Assembly: GCA_014529385.2 (NCBI GenBank)
Contig: CM043960.1
Coordinates: forward strand, 76,035,910 to 76,099,909
Origin: Adiantum capillus-veneris
Lineage: Eukaryota > Streptophyta > Polypodiopsida > Polypodiales > Pteridaceae
Length of the DNA stretch: 64,000 bases
Reading direction: 5' to 3'
In this document: in pieces, positions 47,895 through 59,717 of the stretch
Position numbering within the stretch: position 1 is the stretch's first letter
How the letters are laid out: each line of letters begins with the position of its first letter
Notes under the pieces: generated by a model
What the model was told of the DNA's origin: nothing
Database searches by the model: none
Seen by the model: the letters and a program-made list of their open reading frames with translations, nothing else
Program-made: the position numbers and the translations under genes

Positions 47895-48111
47895 CACTAT
47901 TTCTCCTTAAATATTTATCCTTTTCTTGCATTCGTCATTATCCATATCTCCTACCTTGGCTCTGCAATAGAGTAGTGTAGATGCAAGAGCCCTTGCTACT
48001 AGCAGGTGTCTCACTCCTTGCACTCGCAAAAATGAAACAACAAAAATGAAACTACAATGAAAACACTTGTAGACACTTCAGTGAACTCCAACAAAAAAAA
48101 GGACGTATCCT

Positions 48112-48161
<50 letters not shown>

Positions 48162-48709
48162 ACATGTGTGTGCATACATACACAAGCACCTGCTAGCTTA
48201 TCACGTTTTGAGTGTGACTTTTGCATACAACAAGATTTCACAATTAGCTACCATCGAATAGCATAACAACTAACTTGGGTTCTAATGGGGAAGAATAGGC
48301 AAGCCATTGTGCCCGTTTTGAGTGTTGAATGTGGTCTTCTAAATGTCTGCTTCTTTGATCTAGATTTGATGGTATTCTAATCTAAGATCAATTTTTGTAA
48401 ACATTTCACCCCCGTGTAATCTATCCATTAGTTTTTCAATGCAAGAGATGTGGCCATTGGAGCCGATCCTCTCGTTGGATCTTCATAAAGATGCGTAGAG
48501 TGGGCATGAGCAGGAGGTGGGAGGACTGTTTTGGATTGAGCTTATGTCGGTCCTAGGTGCAAATGAGAGAGGGGGGGGGGAGGCACTTGAGCAGCACCAA
48601 CCCACATGCATTGAGGAGCGCTTGAGACAACCTTTTACATGGAATTCATTGGTCGATACACAACGAGGTCACCTGGTTGGCAGTAGACCGCATGTCTTGT
48701 GGGGCCCCC
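47893..48709. other. Gap with (CT)n tract
   Basis: It contains the CT tract at 48117-48157. No gene is recognised. The open frame 48517-48717 lies at the edge of the gypsy RT fragment on the other strand and is not treated as coding. Confidence 0.4.
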
Positions 48710-49866
48710 CAACCTGATTAAGACCTCGGTAATCTATGCAGAGGTGTAGGGATCCATCCTTTTTGTGTGTGGAAAAAAACACGTGCTCCCCATGGTGAAA
48801 TACTTGGTTGGATGAATACCTGCTTGTCGATAAGTTGTCAAAGATGTTCTTTGAGTTCTATGGCTTTAAGTAGGGACATTTTATATGGCCTTTTTGAAAC
48901 AAGTTCACTTCTCAAAAAGGTTTCTATTTCGTGATCTATACCCCTTGGGGGAGGTAAATTCAAGAGATCCTCTGGAAATACATCTGAATTTTCCTTAAGC
49001 CACCCTGGAAGTTGGTTGGTCTTTGAATCTTTGACCTTGTTTAGTTTGACCATATAGATTTGTTTCCCTTCATGTAAACCCTTTATAAGTCTACCGGCCT
49101 TAACTAAATGAGCTCTCAGTTTTCCATTACGTCCTTGTACTAATATTTCATCCCCTAATTCATTTTTAAAGTATAAAATACCCTTTGCACAATGGATGTG
49201 AGCTTGATTTTTGGATAACCAGTCCATTCCTAAGATACTGTCGTAAATTCCTATAGGTAGGTGCAAAAATAGGATGAGGTGGGAATTCCTCCTAATTCAA
49301 ATTCTATTTCCCGGGTTAATATTGAGAAAATAATTCTTTTCCATTTGCTAGTTCTACTACCAGATTTTTGAAGGGATACTGATTCAACTTGAGTTCCTTA
49401 AACATTTTGGAGAAAGAAAAGAATGGGTACTACCACAATCTATAAGTAGCTCAAACTTTTCACCTTGTTGGTTAGAAGTAGTTTGAATGACCACATATTG
49501 TAGATAAGCTCTAGGATTGTCAATTGTGGCAAACAATGTTTCTCTTTCATCTTCCTCATTCATTAGGGTAGGTTCTCCTACTACTACATATGCTTGGGCT
49601 CCTCTTCCTCTTCCCATGTCCGCCATTTCTACCTCTGCTTTGTATATTTCCCTGATTTGCTTGAGGTTGGTGATTTGGCCTAGCCGTAGCTCTAGGGTTT
49701 ACTTCTTGTGGATAGCTACTTTTATAGTGCCCCATTTGGTTACATCCTTAACACCTAACATCAAGGAAAGGTTGGTGGAAGGTTGCTGCAGCTGCTACTA
49801 TACGTCATTGATTTCCTTGGTTGAAACTTTCAAAGAAGCCACTGATGCACTCTTCTTTCAATGAAG
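48710..49866 (-). pseudogene. Gypsy-4 fragment: gag end, protease and RT start
   Basis: On the minus strand a degraded zinc knuckle (about 49740; the last Cys reads Tyr) is followed by the protease active site LLIDCGSTHSFLSPKC (in 49384-49626; D-C-G-S for D-S-G-S). The protease end is DSILGMDWLSKNQAH. The pre-RT and RT start, open at 48838-49266, include DVFPEDLLNLPPPRGIDHEI and KRPYKMSLLKAIELKEHL. The RT fingers continue with a shift to LCIDYRGLNQV and then stop abruptly at 48710. It is a truncated Ty3/gypsy copy of a different lineage from Gypsy-1 and family L. Confidence 0.87.
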
Positions 49867-50296
49867 AAGTCTTCTAATGTTTAGTGCACGAAAATGGATA
49901 GTTACTGACCAATCAATTCCACCCATGTGTGGATCGACAACCTTAATCGATCCCCACTTACCACACCGCACTCACACATGCTTCTTTGATTTTTTTAATT
50001 ACTACCACAATCTTTCAACATTTAAAATAATAGTTCATAATTTTCACCCAAGCATAGTGATTCATTAAAACAAGTATTGAAATCAGTATCGAAAAACAGT
50101 CTTTAACAAACAAGCATCTTTAAGCTTCAGACAAGGTATGATCAATTGTAATTTTTCTTGAAAAACCTGACCCGTACTCAACTTGTATCAAGCAAACCTA
50201 TACATGACTGGAAAATGGAACCCTTCCTTATTCATAGTCCAGGGTGGAAAAGCATCACTCAAAGTTCGGGGGCCCCATACGCAAAAACCAAGTGCC
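49867..50296. other. Gap without recognised feature
   Basis: AT-rich sequence up to the target duplication of Copia-2. It could be upstream sequence of Gypsy-4, but no gag core can be read. Confidence 0.4.
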
Positions 50297-50301
50297 CATA
50301 C

Positions 50302-50528
50302 TGTTGGAATTAAGGTTGCAGAGAAACGCACACAGCTTGGAGAAGACAAAGGAAGCTCAAGGCACACAATAGAGAGTGTGTTACTTAGTGTGCAATGGAA
50401 AGATAGATAGCCCTAGATTGATGGGCGTATATACAATGCTCGGGGGAAAAAACCTCCTAAAGAGGGAAAAAATTCCCCAGTGGTCCTAGTGTGCTCACAC
50501 ACATCACTACCACATGTATATGGTAACA
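50302..50528 (-). repeat. Copia-2 3' LTR
   Basis: 227 bp, preceded in element orientation by the polypurine tract. It differs from the 5' LTR by a few substitutions and a 4-bp indel. Confidence 0.93.
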
Positions 50529-50619
50529 AATCCCCCTTGGAGTGATGCGGTGAACGAGAGTTGGCACATGAGTAAAGGGAAGTTCCATGCCCTGAAGACA
50601 TGATCAGGCCACAAAGGGC

Positions 50620-51189
50620 AGTAAGCCCAAAGCTTTGTAGAAAGCTTCAAGCTTTTCATGAGACAATGCCTTTTCACAATGCCTTTGTGAAAAGATCTGC
50701 AAGGTTGTCCTGTGTTGGCACATAAGCCAAGATGACCTCTCCTGCTGAGAGCCTCTCCCTTGTGCGAGCATGAAAAACTGGGTTCCTAGCAACTGCCAAT
50801 GCGCTATGATTGTACCCAAATCAGCCATAAGGCGTCTGAGCCATACACACTCAACCGTAGCTGTGAAGATTGCCCTGTACTCAGCCTCAACTCGAAGTGG
50901 CCACAGTAGGTTGTTTCTTGCTCAACCATGATATACATGAACTACCAAGCATGAAACAAAAACCAGTTGTGGACACTCGCGTGTCAAAACAACCAGCCTA
51001 ATCTGAGTCCGAAAAAGCATGTAAGTCTGGCGGCAATGATCCCCCCTTGGGATAAAACAAGCCAAGATGTAAAGTGCCACTAAGGTAGCGGAAAATCCTC
51101 TTGATAGCGTGCCAATGCTTAGACCCTGGGCTATGCATAAAACTGCTACTTGTGAGATTGCAAACTAAATATCCGGCCTTGTGTTGCAT
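50620..51189 (-). pseudogene. Copia-2 RNase H
   Basis: The frame 50998-51189 reads SSFMHSPGSKHWHAIKRIF, then YLSGTLHLGL and DLHAFSDSD. After a stop the pattern [15 protein letters not shown] is clear. The end QDNLADLFTKAL lies near 50670-50710. The last part contains stops, so the protein is not functional. Confidence 0.87.
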
Positions 51190-51915
51190 ACATAAATGAG
51201 GTAGCCAACAACAGTTTGGTAAAGAGTGACATCAGCAGGATTGCCAGCATCATGTAGACTCAACTTCAAACCTGTTTCCTTGGGAGTGGCAATAGGTTTG
51301 CAATCCTCAAGTCCAAACTTACATAGCAATGTCTCTATGTAACTTTTCTGACACAAGGCAATACCACCATCACACTGCTTAAACTGTATACCCAAGTAAT
51401 GATGCAATAGCCCCAAATCTTTCATCTTGAAAGTAGCATTCAAATCAGCCTTAAATTCAGCCATATGTCTCTCATTTGCTCCAGTGGTCAGCAAATCATC
51501 GACATAAATAACCACGCTTTACATACAATGTGCTTTATGTTGGATTGTTGTGAAAGCCTCGTTTGACCAAATGAATGTCAGGTTTCTCATACCAAGCACG
51601 AGGAGATTGCTTCAACCCATACAAAGCCTTCTTACATCTGCACACTTTGTCCTCTTGTCCTTTTAGGAAAAAACTGCGAGGCTGGGTTACATAAACTTCC
51701 TCAAACATGTCACCATTCAAGTAAGCAGTAACAATGTCTGATTGATGTACATCCCAACCAAAATGAGATGCCAATGCACATAGAAAATGCACAGTAGTCA
51801 TACGACAAGTGGGAGCAAAAGTCTCTTCATAGTATATGCTTTTTTGCTGTGCATAACCCTTTTCAACAAGTCGAGCCTTATGGCGATCAATCTCACCATT
51901 GGGCTTGCGTTTCAA
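51165..51915 (-). pseudogene. Copia-2 reverse transcriptase
   Basis: The frame 51535-51915 has the RT start RHKARLVEKGYAQQ and the motif with the first catalytic Asp (DVHQSDIVTAYLNGDMFEEV), then KALYGLKQSPRAWYEK. After a frameshift the frame 51165-51515 holds the YVDDLL catalytic site, MKDLGLLHHYLGIQF and LYQTVVGYLIYVCNTRPDI. Catalytic residues are intact, and one shift near 51520-51535 breaks the gene. Confidence 0.92.
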
Positions 51916-51924
51916 CCTGTAAAC

Positions 51925-52950
51925 TCACTTTGTACCAATGGTCTTTTTGCCAGGAGGCAAATCACATAAAGTCCATGTGTCATTTTCTATAAGTGCATCA
52001 TTTTCTGATTGCATGGCAGCAATCCAATTTTTTGAATTTTGTGCTTCATCAAAAGACAGAGACTCCTCAACATCATGTAAGCTAGAAACAACCAAAGCAT
52101 AACAATCTGATGCATAAGATGCATTGCGAGAGCCTGAACGAGTATGACTAGACAAAGGTGCATCCAATTTACTGTCACGCAAAGTGTGCACCAGACATTT
52201 TGGCATACCTCTAGCCCGCTCATTTTCAGCCCTTTCCTCATCAAGTACATCATGTACATCTGCATCAGTAATAATAGGCTGATCTGTAACATTTTCAAAA
52301 ACCCCCATAGGCTGTACATTTGCCTCATTGGAACTTACATTCGTATTTTCACCACTGAAAAGAGGCAACAAAGTGTCATAAATTTCCAGTGAGCTTACAT
52401 TACTGTCTCTAGTACATGACAGCAAGGGTTGAACAGAATCTTCCACAAACACTACATCCCGTGAAACCAGAATATGTTTTGTTTGCGGATGATACAACCT
52501 GCAACCTTTGCTTTCAACACTATAACCAACAAAAATACATTCGACAGCCTTATCATCCAATTTTCTGCGTTGTGTTTGTGGCACCAAAGCATATGCCAAA
52601 CAACCAAAAACACGCATGTGCTCAATAGAAGGCTTTCTATCATGCCATGCTTCATATGGAGTAATAGACTGCAAAGCTTTTGTAGGACACCTGTTTAGTA
52701 CATAAGTGGCACACATGATGGCCTCAAGCCAAAAAGAATGCAGCAAAGCTTGACTTTTGACCATACATCGTGCCATTCTCGTAAGTGACCTGTTTTTCCT
52801 CTCAGCAACACCATTTTGCTGAGGTGTATAAGGCACTATACATTTTGCTGAGGTGCAAAACTTGTCCACACTTGTCATACAAAGTGAGCTTATACAGCCC
52901 ACGACACAAAAGGCCAAATGCCACAATTTCATCACCAAAACTGAGATCAT
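51925..52950 (-). pseudogene. Copia-2 integrase C-terminal half
   Basis: 341 open codons. The integrase Glu motif VPYTPQQNGVAERKNRSL is present and is followed by the conserved GKALQSITPYEAW-type block, with VFGCLAYALVP and FVGYSVESKGCRLY. An acidic variable spacer and the lead-in to RT (NWIAAMQSENDAL) come next. The zinc domain and the core with the first two catalytic Asp residues are missing. The frame jumps from a pre-integrase segment to FCTSAKCIVPYT near 52860, where CATTTTGCTGAGGTG occurs twice (52812 and 52841). Confidence 0.9.
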
Positions 52951-53780
52951 GAACTGTACAATCTGTCATCCACAAATTTGACTACAAGTCCAAGTCTAGC
53001 AAGTGCAGATATAGACAAAAGATTCTTCTTGATCCTAGTTACATAAAGTGAATCAACAAGTGTAAAAGAACTACCATTTGCACCAGTAAGCACAATCTTT
53101 CCAACTCCCTGAATTGGATAAGAGGCATCGTTGGCACAAGTGACTAAATTCCCATGAGGGAAAGACTCGAGAGAGGTAAACAATTCATGGTGTGAGGTAA
53201 TGTGCTTTGTAGCACCACTGTCGAAATACCACACATGTGAATCTGCAGCAACTGACAAGCATGCATCATGGACAACAGGATTGTAAGTGCACTCTGCACT
53301 AAAAGCCCATTCTGCATCAACATCAACAACACAGTCTCCTTTCACAGAAGACTCAACAATGGTTGCATTTGTAGTGGAACTAGCATTTGTAGTGGAACCA
53401 CCCTCTTTCTTCTTAGCCTCTTTGGCCTTCAACTTAAGACACCACTTGATCCAGTGATCATTAGCTTTACAATAACGGCAAGGCATCTTCTTTTTGCCCT
53501 TATCACCAGAATTTCCAGACAAATTGCTGCCAGCAGAAGCATTAGGAACATAATTTTTTCCACTCACAGCAGAACCATAAGAAGTGGTTGTATTGCTGTT
53601 ACCACCCTTTCTCTAAGAAGCAATAACAGCCTATTCAACTGCACGCTACCTAGTCCTATTTTTTCTAGAAAGTGACTCTTGCAGCAAAAATGTGCATAAT
53701 GCATCAAGCTTGACAACTTGAGGATTTCCTTGGGTCATAAGTCTCCAAGTACAAGCAAAAGTCTGGTAAGAATCTGGTAA
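52947..53780 (-). pseudogene. Copia-2 gag end and protease
   Basis: Gag resumes after the inserted element with LPDSYQTFACTWRLMTQGNP. Stops near 53600-53640 precede the open frame 52947-53567. That frame has the zinc knuckle CRYCKANDHWIKWC and a Ser/Thr-rich linker. The protease follows with the active site WYFDSGATKHIT intact, then IKKNLLSISALARLGLVV. In the family the protease cuts the polyprotein. Confidence 0.9.
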
Positions 53781-53785
53781 GGCAT

Positions 53786-54467
53786 TGACCCGGGGGATTC
53801 ACTCTATATACAAAATAGGATGCCACCTGCGAGCAGACAACTTTGATAAAACCCCTATATACGACTTATATTAGGCAATATGACCCCCCTTTCTACGCTT
53901 ATAAGATAATCAATGAAGAAAACTATCATACCCCTATCTTACATGTAAAATTTAGGTCTCACATGATCTAACTAAGTAAAACTAGTCAAAGAATGTGTAG
54001 CATAATGACTGGCAATGTACTAAGGAGCCACTTCTGTTGATAACTAGATGTACCTTCAATATGTCTTAGTTTGACTTTCAAAATATGTGCCTGATCAGCC
54101 TGCAATCTAGCTACTCATCCAATTTTGACCCATCCAAAGCTGGTGTAAATCAAACCTTGACCTGCTCCAAATCAACCCTTATCTATGATCGGCTTGATGC
54201 AAAATTTGATGTGTGACCTAATAAAAAAGTTCTCCAAAATTCATCCGAGTTCTAGTGCACACTGGTGACCAATCGTTACAAGTAATCAACCCGAGTCATG
54301 CCTCCCCCCCCCCCAATAAATATGATACCCCCCTCCCTTATTTGTAAGCTTGGGAGATAAATTATTGGAGGCTTGCCCCTAGCTTATACATTTATGTAAC
54401 TTGTTAAAAAAACTCCCTCCCCTGCACTTACGTGGTGCAATAAGTTTTCCATTGTGAATCCCCTTGG
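53786..54467. mobile_element. 682-bp inverted-repeat insertion in Copia-2 gag
   Basis: The gag reading is restored if 53786-54467 is removed. The flanks are the exact 5-bp ggcat (53781-53785 and 54468-54472). Near both ends lies GGGGATTCAC in inverted orientation (53793-53802 and 54454-54463). The interior is AT-rich with C-runs and has no coding frame. The transposon superfamily is unclear, because a 5-bp duplication is not typical of the common plant MITE groups. Confidence 0.75.
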
Positions 54468-55012
54468 GGCATCAAGAATAGTCTGCACAAGGGAACTGTC
54501 TGAAATGACTTCACCTGCAGAAATAAGTTGCTCATTAATATCCTTGACACTAGCAAGGAAAGTGTCCATATCATCTTCCTCATGCATAATCTTCGACTCC
54601 AGCTGTTTACGCAGCAAAGCAATTTTAGCCTCATTGCGGCTTGCATAAAGACCTGCTAGAATATCCCAAGCCTGTTTTGCAGATTTTGCTGAACGAATGT
54701 GAGGAACAATGGTGCGCTTCACAGACAACGCAATCAATGCATGAGTATGCGCATCCTTTACATCCCAACGAGCTTGTTTTGCCATAGGCAAAACAACTCT
54801 AATAGCAGAAATCCTTGCAGCAAGACCTGCAACATCCTCAACATCACCTACATCCTCAAAACCAGGACGTACATCAATGTCCTGCACAATATTCCAGACG
54901 CCTTTGACACAAGAACGCGTTGCATCATATAAGCCCACATAGGGTAATTGTCTCCATCCAACCTGTCCTTAGCAGCAAACATCTTGAAGACATTTGTGTT
55001 GTTGTCAGCCAT
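54468..55012 (-). pseudogene. Copia-2 gag N-terminal part
   Basis: The start is the minus-strand ATG at 55012-55010 (MADNNTNVFKMFAAKDRLDG), followed by the copia gag motif NYPMWAYMMQRVL. A frameshift near 54900 leads into the frame ending near 54468, with GVWNIVQDID, TIVPHIRSAKSAKQAWDIL, and LRKQLESKIMHEEDDMDTFL, the copia gag (UBN2-like) core. It is cut by the insertion at 54467. Confidence 0.9.
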
Positions 55013-55357
55013 GGTAAATGTTGCTCCTGATGTGAAAACTGCACGAAAATAGGACGAACGGAGCGGGAACAGCACGTGCTATATAGCACAAACCGTAGAA
55101 GACTGTGAGGCACCTGTTATGCAGAAATTGGCACTAACAAAAATTTTGCACAAAATGACGAAATTGCATGTGCAGACTTGCCTGTAGTGGAAATGGAGGT
55201 TGAAATGAGCCCGAATCAGAAATTTGAGCAGACTGAGCGTTACAAGATTACCCAAAATATTTGTCGACCTGCCAACACTCGCCAAACCTCACTGTAATCA
55301 AAGAAAGTGAGCAAGCGTGTGCTGGAGCAGCATGCGACTAAGCGCAGGAGGACGTAA

Positions 55358-55372
55358 CCTGCTCTGATACCA
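55358..55372 (-). other. Copia-2 primer-binding site
   Basis: The minus strand TGGTATCAGAGCAGG lies two bases from the 5' LTR end, initiator-tRNA-Met type. Confidence 0.9.
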
Positions 55373-55374
55373 AT

Positions 55375-55605
55375 TGTTGGAATTAGGATTGCAGAGAAAT
55401 GCACACAGCTTGGAGAAGACGAAGGAAGCTCAAGGCACACAATAGAGAGTATGTTACTTAGTGTGCAATGAAAAGATAGATAGCCCTAGAGTGATGGGCG
55501 TATATACATACAATGCTCGGGGGAAAAAACCTCCTAAAGAGGGAAAAAATGCCCCAACGGTCCTAGTGTGTTCACACACATCACTACCACATGTATATGG
55601 CAACA
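55375..55605 (-). repeat. Copia-2 5' LTR
   Basis: 231 bp, a close match to 50302-50528. The right target duplication catac follows. Confidence 0.93.
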
Positions 55606-55965
55606 CATACAACCGAGCACTTCCCCTAGGATAAAAACGGTATCCTAAGATATATAAACAAACATACACATGTACAGGGTAAAAACTCCTTGTACACGGG
55701 GGTAACCGACTCATCAGTGGTTGGCTGAAAAGCCATCATTACTCATCACCTGAAGTGAAAATATTTCAAGGAATCAGATGTGTCTTGAGACAAGCTATCT
55801 TAAGGATGATCCGTCATTTCTTTCGTGGATCAATCAGGCTAACCCATCCAATTCTTTCCTAGGTTATATAAAAATTGCATGATGGTTTCTTGGAAAATAC
55901 CTTTTTGTTTTTCGGCCATTTTTATCATTTTCTAAGTCCTTATCCACTCGTTAACGAATGCATTG

Positions 55966-56181
55966 TCATAACTTAAAAAGAATTTGAACTAATGAACTTA
56001 ATTTACAACTAAAATACACATGTGATTGATCATGGATTTTTTGAAGCTCAAGGGCCCAAACACTCTCGTCCGTAGGCTTGCTGCTAGGGCCAGGCTCGTG
56101 ATCATGTGAGGCCCTGACCCTCTTTGTATTGCTATCATTCTCTTCGGTTGACTGATTTTCCCGGATCCTCTTGGGAGCCAT
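55966..56181 (-). CDS. Unrecognised open frame with a basic N-terminus, 71 codons
   Basis: The minus-strand ATG at 56181 starts MAPKRIRENQSTEENDSNTK, then a Pro/Ser-rich stretch and ESVWALELQKIHDQ. The start is Lys/Arg-rich, like a nuclear-localisation signal or a gypsy gag start. A clear TATA box (ACTATAAATA, minus strand 56931-56940) lies about 750 bp upstream. It could be the first exon of a gene or the gag start of an element whose LTR begins near 57375 (TGTAAGATTTC, minus). I do not recognise the protein. Confidence 0.35.
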   Translation of the reverse strand: MAPKRIRENQSTEENDSNTKRVRASHDHEPGPSSKPTDESVWALELQKIHDQSHVYFSCKLSSLVQILFKL

Positions 56182-57389
56182 GATCTTTATCCTTATAACA
56201 AGATGTCTACCCACATTAGGTAACTCATCAAAATGCAAACTTACCATAGAGTTCCATGACATACTTTCATGAATTAACCTAATTCCTTTTCACTAAAAGC
56301 TTAGGGCATGTAGTTGGCTATAATATTATAAGTAGATTCCTGTGGGGTGGTCATTTCTCTGAAATTCTTCATTCTTCATACCTTACTTTAGCCATATACA
56401 TCCTTGCCCAACTTTAGAACAACTAATCCACTAGCTTTTCCCTTTAGATTATAGTCAAAATTAGTAACTTTTTGTCCTAGTATTTTCCTATCTACTTATA
56501 TGTGTGAGATATTTTTATCCTAGCTTCCTTATAAGTTTTCCAAGCTCTAGTAATTATCTTATAATTTTGAGTTATTTTTCAAAATTTCCCCTTCTAATTA
56601 AGGTCAAAATTAATCAATTTTAGCCCTAATATAGGTTAATAATTAATTAGACTACTTAATCATATAATCAAAGATTAAGTAACCAACAATATAACATATA
56701 AGGGAGTAGTTAATAGTAGATAAAGGTTTAATATTTCTTGATTAATAAAATAATTAGAAAAATTAGACATAGATTAATATGTTTTTTACTAATTAACTAG
56801 GATTAGCACTAGCGACATTGGTTAACCACTAGAGGTTTTCTCTCTTAGTGATATTTGAGAAGGATCTCTCTGAGCATGAGAGATTTGGCCAAGGTCTTCG
56901 AGTCTGTCTCTAAATGAGAAGCATAGGGTCTATTTATAGTTTTTCCTAGCACACATGGGTTGTGTTTAGCAGTGTCTTGCATCCCAAGCAACCCTCCAAG
57001 TCCTCCTAGCACTTCCTGCTACTAAAACTGGCTCTGGTAGGTCCATGATGTACCCTCCAAGCACTTGCCCACTTTAATTTTCAAATCTGCTAATTTTCAA
57101 GCCCACTTTTTGCTTTAACGACAAATCTATAGAAAATATATAGTAGGTTATAAGAAAATTCTTGTGCTTTAATAAATTTCAGAGAGAATAGCGGCATCAC
57201 TTTTTGCCTAAATTGAGTTTTGAAAACTTTTGGCTATAATATCGTCGTGCTTAAGATCCAGAAATACCAATCTTTGCTATATTTGGGCAAGTTCTCATTG
57301 TTTTTTTAAAAAATCAAGCCTCTTTAAATGGGCTTTGTATATTTTTTCTTAATTACAAAAACTAGAAATCTTACATTCTCACTATAAAA
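56182..57389. other. AT-rich segment without genes
   Basis: Apart from the TATA box candidate and a possible degenerate primer-site-like word (TACTAGAGCTTGG, minus strand, near 56545), nothing is recognised. It may be a decayed LTR and leader. Confidence 0.35.
56931..56940 (-). promoter_or_regulatory. TATA box candidate
   Basis: The minus strand ACTATAAATA fits the plant TATA consensus and is followed by purine/pyrimidine-rich leader-like sequence. It would serve the open frame at 55966-56181 or an LTR. Confidence 0.4.
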
Positions 57390-59717
57390 AATACGCCATT
57401 TAAGACAGATGAATTTGTGGTTCAACAGCCAGTGAGAGAACTCAAGAAACTGGGTACTTCATATGATGGACCTAAAAAAGCTAAAAGGATTGACATAGCT
57501 GAACCAAAGGAAGAACCAAAATTGGGTTACATAGCCACATACCTCTCTGAGAAGGAAGAGCACTTCTAATAGCAACTTTGAAGAAGTATAGAGATGTGTT
57601 TGCTTGGTCATATAAGGACATTAAGGGAGTTGATCCTAGAATGTGTTAGCCCCCTTAAGAGTGAGGCCAAACCATGCACATAGTGCCCTACACTTAGAAT
57701 GAGACTTTCACAAAGAAAATAAAAGAGGAGACAAATAAGCTTAAAGAGATGGAGCTTATCTATGAAATCGAACATAAAGATTGGGTGTCTAAAATTGTGG
57801 TAGTGCCCAAAAAGAATGGCAAATTATGAGCGTGTGTGAATTTCAAATAGGTAAACACTGCCACCATAAGAATTAACTGTTAGTTACCCATCACATACCA
57901 TGTGATTAAAAGATTCGCGGGTAAGGAAGTGTACAACTTTCTTGATTGCTTTTTGGACTATAATCAACTTACTATAAAGCCAAAGGATCATCACAAAACA
58001 GACTTTGCAAAAGAGACTGGGACATATTTACATATAGAGTGATGCCATTTGGCTTGACCAATGCACCTGCCACATTCCGGAGGTTGATGTCATGCATTCA
58101 AAGAGTATGTAAGACAATTCTTAGAAATTACATGGATGACTTATGTGTGCACTCTATCCTGAGAAACAACCACATAGCGCACCTGAAAACTCTTAGAAAT
58201 TTACATGGATGACCACATAGAGCACCTGAAAAATGTCTTTGAGAAGTGCATGACTTATCATATCTGCTTGAATCTGAAAAAATGCATCTTCATGGTAAGA
58301 CAAGGAAAGATTTGGGATAGATTGTGTCTAAAAATGGCATCTCAAAGATCTTGAGAAGATACAAGTTATTGTTTCTCTTCCAATACCCACAAAATTTAGA
58401 GAGGTACAAGACTTTATGGGCCATTGTGGTTACTATAAAAGGTTTATCTATATGCTTGGAGTCATTCAAAACCCGTCTATGCTCTCATCGCAAAGTTCGA
58501 GTGGACTGAAGAGTGCAAAAAAGCATTTCAACAATTGAAGCAGAGATTGATTTCTGCCCCAATTTTGAAGGCTCCTGATTAGGAAAAGATATTTCATGTC
58601 CATGTTGATGCATCGACATACACAATCAAATGCATCCTAGCCTAGCTTGGAGAGAACAATATGGATTTCCCCATATGTTACTCTAGCAAACAACTCAATA
58701 GTGTGGAAAAAAATTACATGACCATAGAAGGAGAATGATTAAGGATGGTCTATGCTGTCAAAAAGTTAAGACACTACCTTTTGGCGAACAAATTTGTAAT
58801 CTTTGTGGATCATCAAGCACTGGTGTACTTGGTGAACAAACCATGCAATACTGGATGAATTGTTTGATGGTTTATCACATTACTTGAGTTTGATTTCATC
58901 GTAGTAGTAAAAAGGGGAAATACGCATTAGAGAGTGGTCCATTTGTCTCGATTGACTCGTGGAGAAGCATCTCATGGAGTTGACAATGATCTGCCTAACT
59001 CATACCTATTTAATATTGAAATGGTATTGAGGTGGAGCAAACATGTGATACCGTTGCTCACCCTTGGTTCATTGCAGATTGAAAGGCCACCATTGTCATT
59101 GAGCAAAAATGATCACTGGTGCCACTAGCGGGAAGGCTATATAAACACAAAAATGATGGCATACTTAGGCTATGTATAGAGCCAATGGAGAAACATGTGT
59201 ACTTGAAACAAGATCATGTACAAACGACGGGAATTCACAATGCAAAAACGTAGACATTTCAACGATTGATGAGACTTGGAGTGTACTAGCCTTATATATA
59301 GAGAAGTGTTCATGAATATGTTGGTTCATGTGACACTTGTGCAACTCAGGCATTTGTTGAACATGCAACACTATTCAAAATAGCAGTTGCACTGAAGTGG
59401 AGTAAATACATTGTAAATTACCTAGAAAAGAGAGGCTTACCAGAGAATATGAGCCAATCCAGACGGAAAGCGATCAACATGGAAGCCAAAAACTACGTGA
59501 TAATTGAAGACAACCTTTACAAGAGGGGAAATGATAACAATTTGCAAATGTGTGCTCCAAAAAGCGAGTATCTACCAATTCTTGAGCAAGCACATGTCGA
59601 CAGGTAGGCAAACACTTTTTTGTAGACAAAATTGTGAAAGCAATACTTCCATTTGGAATCTGGTGGCCTACCTTGTTCATGGATGCAAAGAAACATGTTA
59701 AGTAATGTGACGATTTC
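57390..59717 (+). pseudogene. Gypsy-5 RT, RNase H and integrase zinc domain (very decayed)
   Basis: Plus-strand pol with many stops. Readable parts are KYRDVFAWSYKDIKGVDPR before RT, KDWVSKIVVVPKKNGKL in the fingers, and NYMDDLC, the catalytic pair. RNase H shows VHVDAST and FVDHQALVYLVNKPCNTG with HLSRLTRGE after it. The integrase H2C2 region gives LYKRGNDNNL and YLPILEQAHVD. The FAWSY and VNKP motifs place it in a lineage apart from the chromoviruses here. A roughly 68-bp tandem duplication around TTAGAAATTACATGGATGAC lies at about 58118-58250. Integrase is interrupted at 59718 by a solo LTR and continues for a few codons at 61307. Confidence 0.8.

Larger units (their letters stand above)
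50302..55605 (-). mobile_element. Copia-2, Ty1/copia element with intact ends, reverse strand
   Basis: The LTRs 50302-50528 and 55375-55605 are nearly identical, start TGTT and end AACA, and are flanked by the exact duplication catac (50297-50301 and 55606-55610). The primer site TGGTATCAGAGCAGG (minus, 55358-55372) lies next to the right LTR. The purine tract CCAAGGGGGATT (minus) lies next to the left one. Domain order on the minus strand is gag, protease, integrase, RT, RNase H, the copia order. A 682-bp insertion splits gag, and part of integrase is deleted. Confidence 0.93.
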
